From CAIPVR01 sp049316905 (GTDB lineage: Bacteria; Actinomycetota; Acidimicrobiia; Acidimicrobiales; Microtrichaceae): a stretch of 13,037 bases of DNA. The stretch spans positions 1 through 13,037 of the forward strand of contig JBMOJH010000097.1 in NCBI GenBank assembly GCA_049316905.1, given 5' to 3'. The notes below the pieces were generated by a model. It was not told where the DNA came from, did not search any database, and saw nothing but the letters and a program-made list of their open reading frames with translations. The position numbers were made by a program, and so were the translations under genes. Position 1 is the first letter of the stretch, and every line of letters begins with the position of its first letter. Below are positions 1 through 6,417 of the stretch, piece by piece.

Positions 1-34
1 GAATTCTGCCCCTGGGTAGGGCCGAATTCTGCCC
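1..34. repeat. 11-bp direct repeat next to tmRNA 3' end
   Basis: GAATTCTGCCC is present at 1-11 and again at 24-34, 23 bp apart, with a small GCCC/GGGC inverted repeat (8-11 and 19-22) between. It lies 12 bp beyond the tmRNA 3' end, on its downstream side. It could be the remains of an integration event or a weak terminator; the window edge prevents a decision. Confidence 0.4.
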
Positions 35-180
35 TCACCCCCTCGTGGAGCTGGGGGGAATCGAACCCCCGTCCGCCAGGTGGTCACCGGACCCGCTACG
101 ACCATTCCCGACTTCGCCACTCGACAGCCGTGGCACCGGCGGGTCGGCTGACCGAGGTCAGCTGCCGGGTCTTTCCCCGA

Positions 181-211
181 CGTCAGCGGTCTTTCACGCC
201 GTCAGCGGTCT
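181..211 (-). repeat. Duplicated 12-mer inside tmRNA pseudoknot region
   Basis: The plus-strand 12-mer CGTCAGCGGTCT occurs at 181-192 and again at 200-211 (period 19). In the RNA this gives two AGACCGCTGACG units, with a third looser relative just downstream. The position matches where tmRNAs carry successive pseudoknots, so it most likely reflects duplicated pseudoknot arms and not an inserted element. Confidence 0.5.
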
Positions 212-308
212 CTCCCTGCGGTCCACCCCCACTTCTGTTGCCGGGCTGTGGGGGTCCGGCCCCGTGCGCCATTGCTGGTCACGATGACTCTCTACCTCCT
301 GAGTTGGA

Positions 309-338
309 TCAGGCGGCGAGAGCGAACTGCTCGTTGGC
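309..338 (-). other. tmRNA proteolysis-tag reading frame (ANEQFALAA, stop TGA)
   Basis: Within ssrA, nine codons starting at the resume codon GCC (338-336) read Ala-Asn-Glu-Gln-Phe-Ala-Leu-Ala-Ala and end at TGA (311-309). The ALAA terminus is the standard degradation signal recognised by ClpXP-type proteases. The base at position -4 before the resume codon is A, as is usual for resume-site selection. Adding the alanine from charged tmRNA, the full tag would be AANEQFALAA. The exact resume codon is inferred, not proven. Confidence 0.85.
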
Positions 339-443
339 GGTTCTTTGGTGTCCCCGTTTAAGGAGTCTGAGACAACTCCGGTCGCACATCCGACTTCCAG
401 GTCCCAACGTCGAAACCAGTCAGCCCCGTTGTGTTGTGCGCCA

Positions 444-449
444 ACCCTA
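444..449 (-). promoter_or_regulatory. Candidate -10 box (TAGGGT) for ssrA
   Basis: TAGGGT on the minus strand lies 17 nt upstream of the mature tmRNA 5' end, leaving room for a short leader removed by RNase P. Its first three bases are the TAG stop codon of the glycosidase gene. No clear -35 is visible. The TAGNNT form matches the boxes ahead of mec, murI, purU and clpP. Confidence 0.35.
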
Positions 450-1832
450 CCCGGCCGCTCCGACACCGGTCCCGCGGGATTCCCCCGGCCCGGCCCGTCG
501 GCGGGTCCGGCGGTGATGAAGCCAGGACCCGACGAGCACCAGCACGGTGGTGACCACCAGGGTGATGCCGAGCGCCCACTCGGCGAGCGATCCGGCGGCC
601 GCGGCGGAACCGGCCCGGGTGGGGGCCTGGTCCGGGCCGGTGAAGTCGAGCAGGTCGAGGTAGAGGCGTCGCGCGGCGTCAGGCTTGCCGGCCTGCCCGG
701 GCAGGAAGCCGTGGTGGACCATCCAGACCTGGCCCTGGTCGTCGAAGAACTCCTGGCCGCCGGGGCCGGAGTACCGCTGGGCGGTGCGCATCCACGGCTT
801 GTCCTGCGGCTTGCGGCACGGTCCGGTCACCGACTCGCAGATGGCCACACCCACGGCGTAGTTCGGCGTGTTCCAGTCGTTCGCCGAGTAGAAGAGGTCG
901 ACCTTGTCGCCGTTGCGCACCATCGACGGCGCCTCGACCAGGTTCGCCTCCCACTTCTGGTCCGCGGTGAGGAGCAGGTTGGGCGGGCCCATGAGCGCCA
1001 TCCCGTCGGGCGACAGCGGCTGGGAGTACAGGTTCGTGGGCAGGCCGCAGCAGTCGCCGTCGCTCTTCCAGAGCAGCCACGGGTCACCCGAGCCATCGAC
1101 GAACACGCTGGGGTCGATCGCCCCGCCCTGGCCCGTCGGGCACACGAAGGGCTCGTCGGAGTCGTCGGTGAAGGGTCCCGCCGGGTTGTCGGCGGTGGCC
1201 ACCGAGATGCACTGCAGTGCCTCGCTGCCGTCGTCCGCCGCGGGGGCGGGCGTCACGTAGTACATGACGTAGGTGCCGTTCGGGCGGGCGTACACGGCCG
1301 GGGCCCACTGGGAGCCCTTGGTGGTCCAGTCCGGCAGGTTCGGCAGTGCGTCACCGAGGTACCGGCCCTCGCTGTCGGCCGTCGAGCGCGGCACCTCGAC
1401 CACGGGGATGTTCGCGAGTCCGGTGTTCGTGGCATAGAGGTAGACCGCGTCCGGCTCGGCGAGGGCGAAGGGGTCCGCGAAGTCGCCGGGAAACACGGGG
1501 GAGCCCTCCAGGAGTGCGGCCAGCACGTCGAGTCGGACCGGCTGGCCGGACCGGGGGCCCGGACCGATGGGGCCGCGGCTGGCGGGGCGCTGCCCGGCGG
1601 AGTCGGTGCTGCTGGTGGTCCGGGCAGCGGCAGGGGTGGTGGTCGTGGTGCTCGTGGTCGTTGTGCTCGTGGTGGTCGCCGCTGACGCAGCGGCAGCGGT
1701 GGGATCCGCGCCGGCGCCCGGCCCGATCGCCACACCGAGGGCGAGGCCGGCCGCGACCAGCACCGTGGCGGCGAGCGCCACTGCGCCGGCGGAGCGCGTG
1801 AGGGGGCGCGTCGAGGAGCGGGTGGTGGCCAT
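447..1832 (-). CDS. GH43-like glycoside hydrolase, secreted and membrane-anchored
   Basis: The 461-residue product looks like an extracellular arabinan/xylan-type glycosidase with a five-bladed beta-propeller. Visible family-43 landmarks are FADPF (Asp120, candidate general base), WAPAVY at 176-181, AIDPSVFVDG (Asp240, candidate pKa modulator) and VEAPSM (Glu300, candidate acid), with repeated blade-like DPWLLWKS and VDLFYSAND strands. Residues 13-36 form a hydrophobic export segment after a basic N-terminus. A Thr/Ser/Ala-rich low-complexity linker follows (about 44-80). Near the C-terminus, residues 418-437 make a transmembrane helix followed by HHRRTRRR, so the catalytic domain should face outward and stay tethered. 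I chose the ATG at 1832; an in-frame TTG at 1856 adds eight residues without a better ribosome site. The stop is 19 bp from ssrA. Exact substrate cannot be told. Confidence 0.82.
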   Translation of the reverse strand: MATTRSSTRPLTRSAGAVALAATVLVAAGLALGVAIGPGAGADPTAAAASAATTTSTTTTSTTTTTPAAARTTSSTDSAGQRPASRGPIGPGPRSGQPVRLDVLAALLEGSPVFPGDFADPFALAEPDAVYLYATNTGLANIPVVEVPRSTADSEGRYLGDALPNLPDWTTKGSQWAPAVYARPNGTYVMYYVTPAPAADDGSEALQCISVATADNPAGPFTDDSDEPFVCPTGQGGAIDPSVFVDGSGDPWLLWKSDGDCCGLPTNLYSQPLSPDGMALMGPPNLLLTADQKWEANLVEAPSMVRNGDKVDLFYSANDWNTPNYAVGVAICESVTGPCRKPQDKPWMRTAQRYSGPGGQEFFDDQGQVWMVHHGFLPGQAGKPDAARRLYLDLLDFTGPDQAPTRAGSAAAAGSLAEWALGITLVVTTVLVLVGSWLHHRRTRRRAGPGESRGTGVGAAG

Positions 1833-1876
1833 CGTGAACCGATCGGCTGGGAACAACGGGATCTGAGGCCGTTCGG

Positions 1877-1894
1877 ACGGGGGTACCGCCCCGT
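1877..1894 (-). terminator. Short GC hairpin after smpB
   Basis: ACGGGG (1877-1882) and CCCCGT (1889-1894) form a perfect 6-bp stem around a 6-nt loop, starting 7 nt past the smpB stop. There is no U-tract, so it is at best a weak or Rho-assisted terminator separating smpB from the glycosidase gene. Confidence 0.35.
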
Positions 1895-1900
1895 GGTCGT

Positions 1901-2377
1901 TCAGTCGGATCGCCGCCGGCTCCGGGAGATCTCGCGGGCGGCCTCCCGATCGGCGTCGCGCCGGGCGATGTCCTGACGCTTGTCGGCCTGTTTGCGACCC
2001 CGGCCCACCGCGAGCTCCACCTTCAGGCGACCGTCCTTGAAGTACATGCGGAGCGGCACCAGCGACAGGCGCTCGGTCTGCATGCGGTGCCGGAGGCGGT
2101 CGATCTGGTGGCGGTGCAGCAGCAACTTCCGGGCCCGGAGCGGCTCATGGCCGGTGTGGGCCTGGGCGTGGGAGTAGGGCGCCACATGCAGGCCGTGCAG
2201 CCACACCTCGCCGCCGTCGATCACCGCGTACGCATCGGAGAGCTGCACCTTCGACTCGCGCAGGCTCTTCACCTCGCTCCCGCGCAGCACGATGCCGCAC
2301 TCGAAGCTGTCCTCCAGCTCGAAGTTGCGGCGGGCCTGCCGGTTGGTGGCCACGATCTGTTCGCCGGTCGGCTTCAT
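1901..2377 (-). CDS. smpB: SsrA-binding protein SmpB
   Basis: SmpB binds the tRNA-like domain of tmRNA and delivers it to the A site of stalled ribosomes. The 158-residue product has the usual length and the family core: NRQARRNFELEDSFECGIVL near the N-terminus, then the hallmark GSEVKSLRESKVQLSDAYAVI, the HVAPYSHA segment, RARKLLLHRHQI, LVPLRMYF and the conserved VELAVGRGRKQADKR stretch. The last 20 residues are strongly basic (RRDADREAAREISRSRRR), matching the tail that enters the empty mRNA channel. The ATG at 2377 overlaps the stop codon of a possible 20-codon upstream frame (ATGA), and no good Shine-Dalgarno precedes it. ssrA lies 1.5 kb downstream on the same strand beyond the glycosidase gene. 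The identification is secure. Confidence 0.97.
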   Translation of the reverse strand: MKPTGEQIVATNRQARRNFELEDSFECGIVLRGSEVKSLRESKVQLSDAYAVIDGGEVWLHGLHVAPYSHAQAHTGHEPLRARKLLLHRHQIDRLRHRMQTERLSLVPLRMYFKDGRLKVELAVGRGRKQADKRQDIARRDADREAAREISRSRRRSD

Positions 2378-2436
2378 CGGTACGGGGGCTGCATCGTCTC
2401 GTGAGCGGGGCGCGGCGCCCGGGGGCGCGGCGTCAT
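2374..2436 (-). CDS. Possible 20-codon leader peptide overlapping smpB start
   Basis: ATG at 2436 opens a frame of 20 codons (MTPRPRAPRPAHETMQPPYR) whose TGA overlaps the smpB ATG in an ATGA arrangement. A TANNNT box (TACCCT, 2452-2447) sits 10 nt ahead of its ATG. The peptide is Pro/Arg-rich. smpB itself lacks a clear ribosome site, so translational coupling would explain its expression. High GC makes chance open frames common, so this remains speculative. Confidence 0.3.
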   Translation of the reverse strand: MTPRPRAPRPAHETMQPPYR

Positions 2437-2459
2437 GGGAACGCAGAGGGTACCGGGGC

Positions 2460-2465
2460 TAGGTT
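2460..2465 (+). promoter_or_regulatory. Candidate leaderless -10 box (TAGGTT) for mec
   Basis: TAGGTT ends 7 nt before the GTG at 2473, the spacing expected if transcription starts at or next to the start codon. It supports the GTG at 2473 over the earlier in-frame GTG at 2401. No convincing -35 hexamer is visible. Confidence 0.45.
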
Positions 2466-2472
2466 GCCGCCC

Positions 2473-2889
2473 GTGCTCGTGATGGACCGCGCCCTGCACG
2501 CCGCGATGGTCGCCCACGCCCTCCGCGGCTTCCCGCTCGAGGCGTGCGGGCTCCTCGCCGGCGACCCCGACGGGACGGTCCGGCACTTCTACCCCTGCGA
2601 GAACGTGGCGGCCTCGGCGAAGGTGTACACGGTCGCCCCGAAGGACCACCTGCGAGCCGATCGTGACGCGGAGGCCAACGGGTGGCAGGTGATCGGGGTG
2701 ATGCACTCGCACACCCACACCGATGCCTGGCCGTCGCCCACCGACGTGGCCCAGGCGCCCGACCCCGACTGGCACTACGTGATCGTGTCGCTGCGCGACG
2801 ACGAGCCGTCGCTGCGGTCGTTCCGGATCGCCGACGGCGCGATCACCGAGGAGCCCGTGGCCGTCCCGGGGATCACCGAACCGGACTGA
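2473..2889 (+). CDS. mec: JAMM-motif (M67) zinc metallopeptidase, Mec-like
   Basis: In mycobacteria Mec releases cysteine from the carrier protein adduct CysO-Cys. This 138-residue protein carries the full JAMM signature: Glu23 in LEACGLLAG, then HSH (His78, His80), seven residues, Ser88, two residues and Asp91 (HSHTHTDAWPSPTD). The C-terminal part (HYVIVSLRDDEP, RSFRIADGAITEEPV) matches the actinobacterial family. The GTG at 2473 gives the usual N-terminus (LVMDRALHAAMVAHA) and has a -10-like box 7 nt upstream; the longer frame from 2401 adds a low-complexity Arg/Gly/Pro segment that looks like non-coding DNA. It is followed at 112 bp by cysM, as in mycobacteria, but the carrier gene cysO that normally lies between them is missing. 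The fold is certain; the CysO-specific role is inferred from context. Confidence 0.85.
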   Translation: MLVMDRALHAAMVAHALRGFPLEACGLLAGDPDGTVRHFYPCENVAASAKVYTVAPKDHLRADRDAEANGWQVIGVMHSHTHTDAWPSPTDVAQAPDPDWHYVIVSLRDDEPSLRSFRIADGAITEEPVAVPGITEPD

Positions 2890-2961
2890 GCCCGACCCCG
2901 CCGGGCGGGTGTCACTCCTCGCGGGTGGGCGCCCCGGACCCGCATTCCCTACCATTGAGGT

Positions 2962-2976
2962 CGGGAATCAGTCCCG
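2962..2976 (+). promoter_or_regulatory. Inverted repeat in cysM upstream region
   Basis: CGGGA (2962-2966) and TCCCG (2972-2976) flank ATCAG, 26-40 nt before the cysM ATG and just after TACCAT (2950-2955), a possible -10. The size and position would suit a repressor operator, for example an Rrf2-family regulator of sulfur genes, but it may equally be a chance GC palindrome. Confidence 0.25.
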
Positions 2977-3001
2977 CCGGGAGAACGTTCACAGGAACCG
3001 C

Positions 3002-3949
3002 ATGACCGTCCACGCCTCCGTCCTCGAACTCATCGGCAACACGCCGATCGTCGACGTGTCCCAGCTCAGCCCCAACCCCGCGGTGCGCATCCTGGGGAAG
3101 ATGGAGGGCCAGAACCCGGGCGGCTCGGTGAAGGACCGCATCGCGCTGGCCATGGTCGACGAGGCCGAGGCCGACGGCACGCTCGCCCCCGGCGCCACGA
3201 TCATCGAGCCGTCGTCCGGCAACACCGGCATCGCGCTCGCCATGATCGCCCGGGTCCGCGGCTACCACCTGAAGATCGTCCTGCCCGAGAACGTGTCGAT
3301 CGAGCGCCGCCAGCTGCTCGAGGTCTACGGCGCGGAGATCATCCCGTCACCCGGTGCCGAGGGGTCCAACGGAGCGGTGCGCCGGGCGCAGGTCCTGGCG
3401 GCCGAGCACCCCGAGTGGGTGTTCCTCTACCAGTACGGCAACGAGGCGAACCCCCGGGCCCACTACCGCACCACCGGGCCCGAGATCTGGCGCGACGTGC
3501 CCGAGATCACCCACTTCGTCGCCGGCCTCGGCACCTCCGGCACGCTGCTCGGCGTGGGCACGTACCTGAAGGAGCAGAACCCCGACGTGAAGATCTTCGC
3601 GGTGGAGCCGCCGTCGGGGGAGACCGTGGAGGGCCTCCGCAACCTCGACGACGGCTACATCCCGCCGGTGTTCGACAAGTGGGGCGGCTTCGACCTGCTC
3701 GACGGCAAGTCGATCGTGCGGCCGAAGGACTCGCTCGAGTACACGCGCCGGCTCACCGAGGTGGGCATCTTCTCCGGTATCTCCGCCGGTGCCGCCCTCG
3801 CCGGGGCCTGCAAGGTCGCCGACCGCATCGACTCCGGCGTGGTGGTGTTCATCGTCTGCGACTACGGCTGGAAGTACCTCTCCACCGGCGCATGGACGCT
3901 CGACATCGACGACGCCGTCGCGAACGCCGAGAAGGTCATCTACTTCTAG
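3002..3949 (+). CDS. cysM: PLP-dependent cysteine synthase, CysM type (O-phosphoserine sulfhydrylase-like)
   Basis: It makes L-cysteine by adding sulfur to an activated serine. The 315-residue protein shows the beta-family PLP fold: PGGSVKDR with Lys44 as the Schiff-base lysine, PSSGNTGIA (71-79), the phosphate-binding GLGTSGT (175-181) and GISAGA with Ser261. It resembles M. tuberculosis CysM, which takes O-phosphoserine and CysO-thiocarboxylate, more than CysK: PENVSIERRQLLEVYGA, LYQYGN, ITHFVAGLGT and the ending DYGWKYLSTGAW are shared. LRN Arg213 aligns with an arginine tied to O-phosphoserine choice in that enzyme. The ATG at 3002 has an AGGA ribosome site 5 nt upstream; longer in-frame starts lack support. 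It sits between mec and murI. Sulfide as donor is possible because no cysO is adjacent. Confidence 0.88.
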   Translation: MTVHASVLELIGNTPIVDVSQLSPNPAVRILGKMEGQNPGGSVKDRIALAMVDEAEADGTLAPGATIIEPSSGNTGIALAMIARVRGYHLKIVLPENVSIERRQLLEVYGAEIIPSPGAEGSNGAVRRAQVLAAEHPEWVFLYQYGNEANPRAHYRTTGPEIWRDVPEITHFVAGLGTSGTLLGVGTYLKEQNPDVKIFAVEPPSGETVEGLRNLDDGYIPPVFDKWGGFDLLDGKSIVRPKDSLEYTRRLTEVGIFSGISAGAALAGACKVADRIDSGVVVFIVCDYGWKYLSTGAWTLDIDDAVANAEKVIYF

Positions 3950-4001
3950 GTGGTTCGGGTCCGCAGTTCCCGGGGTTCGGGGTCGGCGGCCATCCGGTCG
4001 G

Positions 4002-4007
4002 TAGCGT
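4002..4007 (+). promoter_or_regulatory. Candidate leaderless -10 box (TAGCGT) for murI
   Basis: TAGCGT, in the context CGGTAGCGT, ends 6 nt before the GTG start of murI. The same nine bases precede purU on the other strand. No clear -35 is visible. Confidence 0.45.
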
Positions 4008-4013
4008 TGGGGC

Positions 4014-4817
4014 GTGGCGGAACGGCCCATCGGGATGTTCGACTCCGGTTTCGGCGGACTCACCGTGGCCCGCGCCGTGATCGACCTGCTGCCGGCGGAG
4101 GACCTCGTCTACCTCGGCGACACCGGCCGCTACCCGTACGGCCCCCGCGAACTCGACGAGGTGGCCCGCTTCGCCCACCAGATCGCCGAGGAGTTGGTGC
4201 ACGGTCGCAACGTGAAGTTGCTCGTGGTGGCGTGCAACACCGCCGCGGCCGCGGCGCTCGAGTCGCTGCGTGACCGATTCGAGGTGCCGGTGATCGGGGT
4301 GATCGAGCCCGGTGCCCGCGCGCTCGCGTCGGCCACGGTCACGGGCCGGGTCGGCGTGATCGGCACGGTCGGCACGATCAACTCGGGCGCCTACCAGCGC
4401 GCCGTGGCCGCCGAGTCCGACGACCTCGAGCTCGTGGCCCTGGCGTGCCCCGGGCTCGTCGAGTTCGTCGAGCGCGGTGAGTTCGCCACCGAGCAGGTGC
4501 ACGTGCTCACCGAGCGGCTCCTCGCCCCGGCCCGTGACGCCAAGGTCGACACGCTGCTGCTCGGCTGCACGCACTACCCCTACCTGGCCCGCACGATCAG
4601 CGACGTGATGGGCCGCGACGTGGTGCTCGTGTCCTCGGCGGACGAGACCGCGTTCGAGGTCCGCCGGGTGCTCACCGACGCAGGGCTGCAGGCGCCGGCG
4701 GGTCGTCGCGGCGAGGCCACCTTCGTGACCACCGGCGACGTGCACTGGTTCGAGGAGCTGGGCCGTCGCCTGCTGGGCCCGGAGCTCGACCGGGCCGAGC
4801 GCCTCGGTTGGGACTGA
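4014..4817 (+). CDS. murI: Glutamate racemase
   Basis: MurI converts L- to D-glutamate for peptidoglycan precursors in the cytoplasm. The 267-residue product has the usual length and the two-cysteine active site: MFDSGFGGLTV at the N-terminus (Asp10, Ser11), YLGDTGRYPYG, VVACNTAAAA (Cys74) and LLLGCTHYPYL (Cys185, His187). The start is GTG at 4014, with GGGG just ahead and a TAGCGT box 6 nt upstream. It lies 64 bp after cysM; in M. tuberculosis a rhomboid-protease gene occupies that position, and it is absent here. The next gene begins about 47 bp after this stop on the same strand. Identification is firm from motifs and context. Confidence 0.96.
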   Translation: MAERPIGMFDSGFGGLTVARAVIDLLPAEDLVYLGDTGRYPYGPRELDEVARFAHQIAEELVHGRNVKLLVVACNTAAAAALESLRDRFEVPVIGVIEPGARALASATVTGRVGVIGTVGTINSGAYQRAVAAESDDLELVALACPGLVEFVERGEFATEQVHVLTERLLAPARDAKVDTLLLGCTHYPYLARTISDVMGRDVVLVSSADETAFEVRRVLTDAGLQAPAGRRGEATFVTTGDVHWFEELGRRLLGPELDRAERLGWD

Positions 4818-4864
4818 CCGGGTGGGACCGACCGCGTGGCGGTGACCTCGTGCGCGGTGACCGG

Positions 4865-5644
4865 GTGACGGCCGGCGGGCTCACGGTCACGGTGCTCGGC
4901 TGTTCCGGGACGTACTCGGCGGCGCACAACGCCTGTTCGGGGTTCCTGGTGCGCGGCGGCGGCACCACGGTGGTCCTCGACTGCGGGCCCGGGACCCTGG
5001 CCAACCTCCAGGAGCACGTCTCGCTCGACGTGGTGGACGCGGTGGTGGTCAGCCACGAGCACCCGGACCACTGGCTCGAGGTGCCGCTGCTCCGCCACGC
5101 GTGGCGGTACGGGTGGGGCACCCGGCGCACCGGGGTGCCGCTGTTCACCACCGCCGGCACCGCTCGGCTGGCCGACGGCCTCACCGACGGCCGCCTCGAC
5201 GACACGTTCGACGTCACCGAGGTCCGTGACGGCTCGGATTTCGACGTGGGGGCGCTGGCCGTGTCGTGCTCCCGGACCGCGCACAGTGTGGAAAGCCTGG
5301 CGGTGCGGGTCGAGCACTGCGGCACCGCGGTGGGCTACACCGCGGACACCGGTGCCGACTGGCGCATCGCCGAGCTCGGCGACGGCCTCGACCTGGTCGT
5401 CGCCGAGGCCACGTTCCTCGCCACCGACGGACTCACCGGGATCGGGAGCGTGCACATGACCGCGGCGCAGGCGGGGGAGTCCGCCGCGGAGGCCGGGGCG
5501 GCCCGGCTGGCGCTCACCCACGTGCTGCCCGGGCGTTCGTGGGCGGAGGCGGTGGCGGAGGCGACCGCCGCCTATGGTGCGCCGGTCGACGCGACCGCCC
5601 CCCACCGAACGTTCGAGGTCGGCGTCGGGTCCGCTCCCGCCTGA
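4865..5644 (+). CDS. Metallo-beta-lactamase-fold hydrolase, Rv1339-like (probable cyclic-nucleotide phosphodiesterase)
   Basis: The 259-residue protein has the metallo-beta-lactamase fold: VTVLGCSGTYS, LDCGPGTLANL, the metal motif SHEHPDHW (His64, His66, Asp68, His69), the TAHSVES histidine, YTADTGAD and a final LTHVLPG histidine. It matches the M. tuberculosis Rv1339 type in length, in the SG-x(5-8)-SG opening and in position between murI and rph; that protein is reported as an atypical cAMP phosphodiesterase. RNase Z-like activity is the main alternative, but the extended exosite of RNase Z is not seen. The start is uncertain: GTG at 4865 (chosen, places the first beta strand near the N-terminus), GTG at 4850 or TTG at 4808. 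The murI stop is at 4817, so the genes probably share a transcript. Confidence 0.8.
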   Translation: MTAGGLTVTVLGCSGTYSAAHNACSGFLVRGGGTTVVLDCGPGTLANLQEHVSLDVVDAVVVSHEHPDHWLEVPLLRHAWRYGWGTRRTGVPLFTTAGTARLADGLTDGRLDDTFDVTEVRDGSDFDVGALAVSCSRTAHSVESLAVRVEHCGTAVGYTADTGADWRIAELGDGLDLVVAEATFLATDGLTGIGSVHMTAAQAGESAAEAGAARLALTHVLPGRSWAEAVAEATAAYGAPVDATAPHRTFEVGVGSAPA

Positions 5645-5679
5645 GCGGACCGCCACCTTCCGAGATCCAGGAGACCCCC

Positions 5680-6417
5680 GTGAGACCCGACGGACGCCAG
5701 CCGAACGAACTCCGCGACGTGACCTTCGAGCGTGACCACACCGAGTTCGCGCCCGGGTCGGTGCGCGTCACGTTCGGCAGCACGGTCGTGCTGTGCACCG
5801 CCATGCTCGACGACGACGTGCCCCGATGGATGCGCGGGAGCGGCAAGGGTTGGGTCACCGCCGAGTACTCGATGCTGCCCGGATCGTCGCCCGAGCGGAT
5901 CCGGCGGGAGACGAAGGGCCCGAAGGGTCGTACGCAGGAGATCCAGCGGCTGATCGGCCGGTCGCTGCGGTCCGTGTGCGACATGGTGGCCCTCGGTGAG
6001 CAGCAGATCCTCGTGGACTGCGACGTGCTGCAGGCCGACGGTGGCACCCGCACCGCGTCGATCACCGGTGCGTACCTCGCCCTGCACGACTGCCTCACCC
6101 GGATGGTGCAGGCGAAGCTCCTGGCCGCCAACCCGTTGACCGACCTGCTCGCCGCGATCTCGGTGGGCATCGTCGACGGGGTGCCGTGTCTCGACCTGCC
6201 GTACGTCGAGGACTCGAGGGCCGAGACCGACATGAACGTGGTGATGACCGGCAGCGGCGCGTTCGTGGAGGTGCAGGGCACTGCAGAGGGAGCGCCGTTC
6301 TCGCGGAGCGAGCTCGACGAGCTGCTGGGCCTCGCCGAGCAGGGCATCGGCCGGCTGTGCGACCTGCAGCGCGAGTACCTGGAGGTGCCGCCCGCGCCGC
6401 GCCGCCTCGGGCGGTGA
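5680..6417 (+). CDS. rph: Ribonuclease PH (phosphorolytic tRNA 3'-end processing)
   Basis: RNase PH trims nucleotides after the tRNA CCA end by phosphorolysis and acts as a hexamer. The 245-residue product begins MRPDGRQPNELRDV, the family N-terminus, and contains GWVTAEYSMLPG, the GRTQEIQRLIGRSLR helix (Arg84 and Arg94), VDCDVLQADGGTRTASITG (phosphate-binding GTR, Arg124) and YVEDSRAETDMNVVMT with catalytic-site acids Asp178 and Asp184. The GTG at 5680 is preceded by a strong CCAGGAG site (5667-5673), one of the few clear Shine-Dalgarno sequences in the window. Its TGA overlaps the GTG of rdgB in GTGA, so the two are translationally coupled, as rph-rdgB pairs often are. Identification is firm. 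Confidence 0.97.
   Translation: MRPDGRQPNELRDVTFERDHTEFAPGSVRVTFGSTVVLCTAMLDDDVPRWMRGSGKGWVTAEYSMLPGSSPERIRRETKGPKGRTQEIQRLIGRSLRSVCDMVALGEQQILVDCDVLQADGGTRTASITGAYLALHDCLTRMVQAKLLAANPLTDLLAAISVGIVDGVPCLDLPYVEDSRAETDMNVVMTGSGAFVEVQGTAEGAPFSRSELDELLGLAEQGIGRLCDLQREYLEVPPAPRRLGR

Larger units (their letters stand above)
46..427 (-). ncRNA. ssrA: tmRNA (transfer-messenger RNA, one-piece)
   Basis: This RNA rescues ribosomes stalled on broken mRNAs and tags the nascent peptide for proteolysis. Read on the minus strand, it begins with GGGGCTGACTGGTTTCGACG at 427-408, the classic tmRNA 5' end, and closes with a T-arm (GGGGGTTCGATTCCCCC) and the acceptor half CAGCTCC at 53-47, which pairs with GGGGCTG (one G.T wobble). 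The discriminator A is at 46. The genome continues CGA, so the 3' CCA is not encoded and must be added. An internal reading frame gives the tag ANEQFALAA followed by TGA at 338-309. The region between tag and tRNA-like domain (about 300-110) is rich in possible pseudoknot stems and contains a near-tandem repeat. Length is 382 nt, normal for bacteria. SmpB, its protein partner, is encoded 1.5 kb away on the same strand. Confidence 0.96.

Noticed and set aside
45..516. Overlapping open frames in the first 500 bp
   Set aside because: This stretch is the tmRNA; the frames are arbitrary readings of structured RNA sequence.
345..1685. 446-codon plus-strand open frame across the glycosidase gene
   Set aside because: It is antisense to the GH43-like gene, is Arg/Gly/Val-rich with no motif, and also crosses the tmRNA 5' end. 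High-GC coding DNA produces such shadows.
2401..2472. N-terminal extension of mec from GTG 2401
   Set aside because: The added residues are Arg/Gly/Pro-rich, unlike the family, and the -10-like box would then fall inside the gene.
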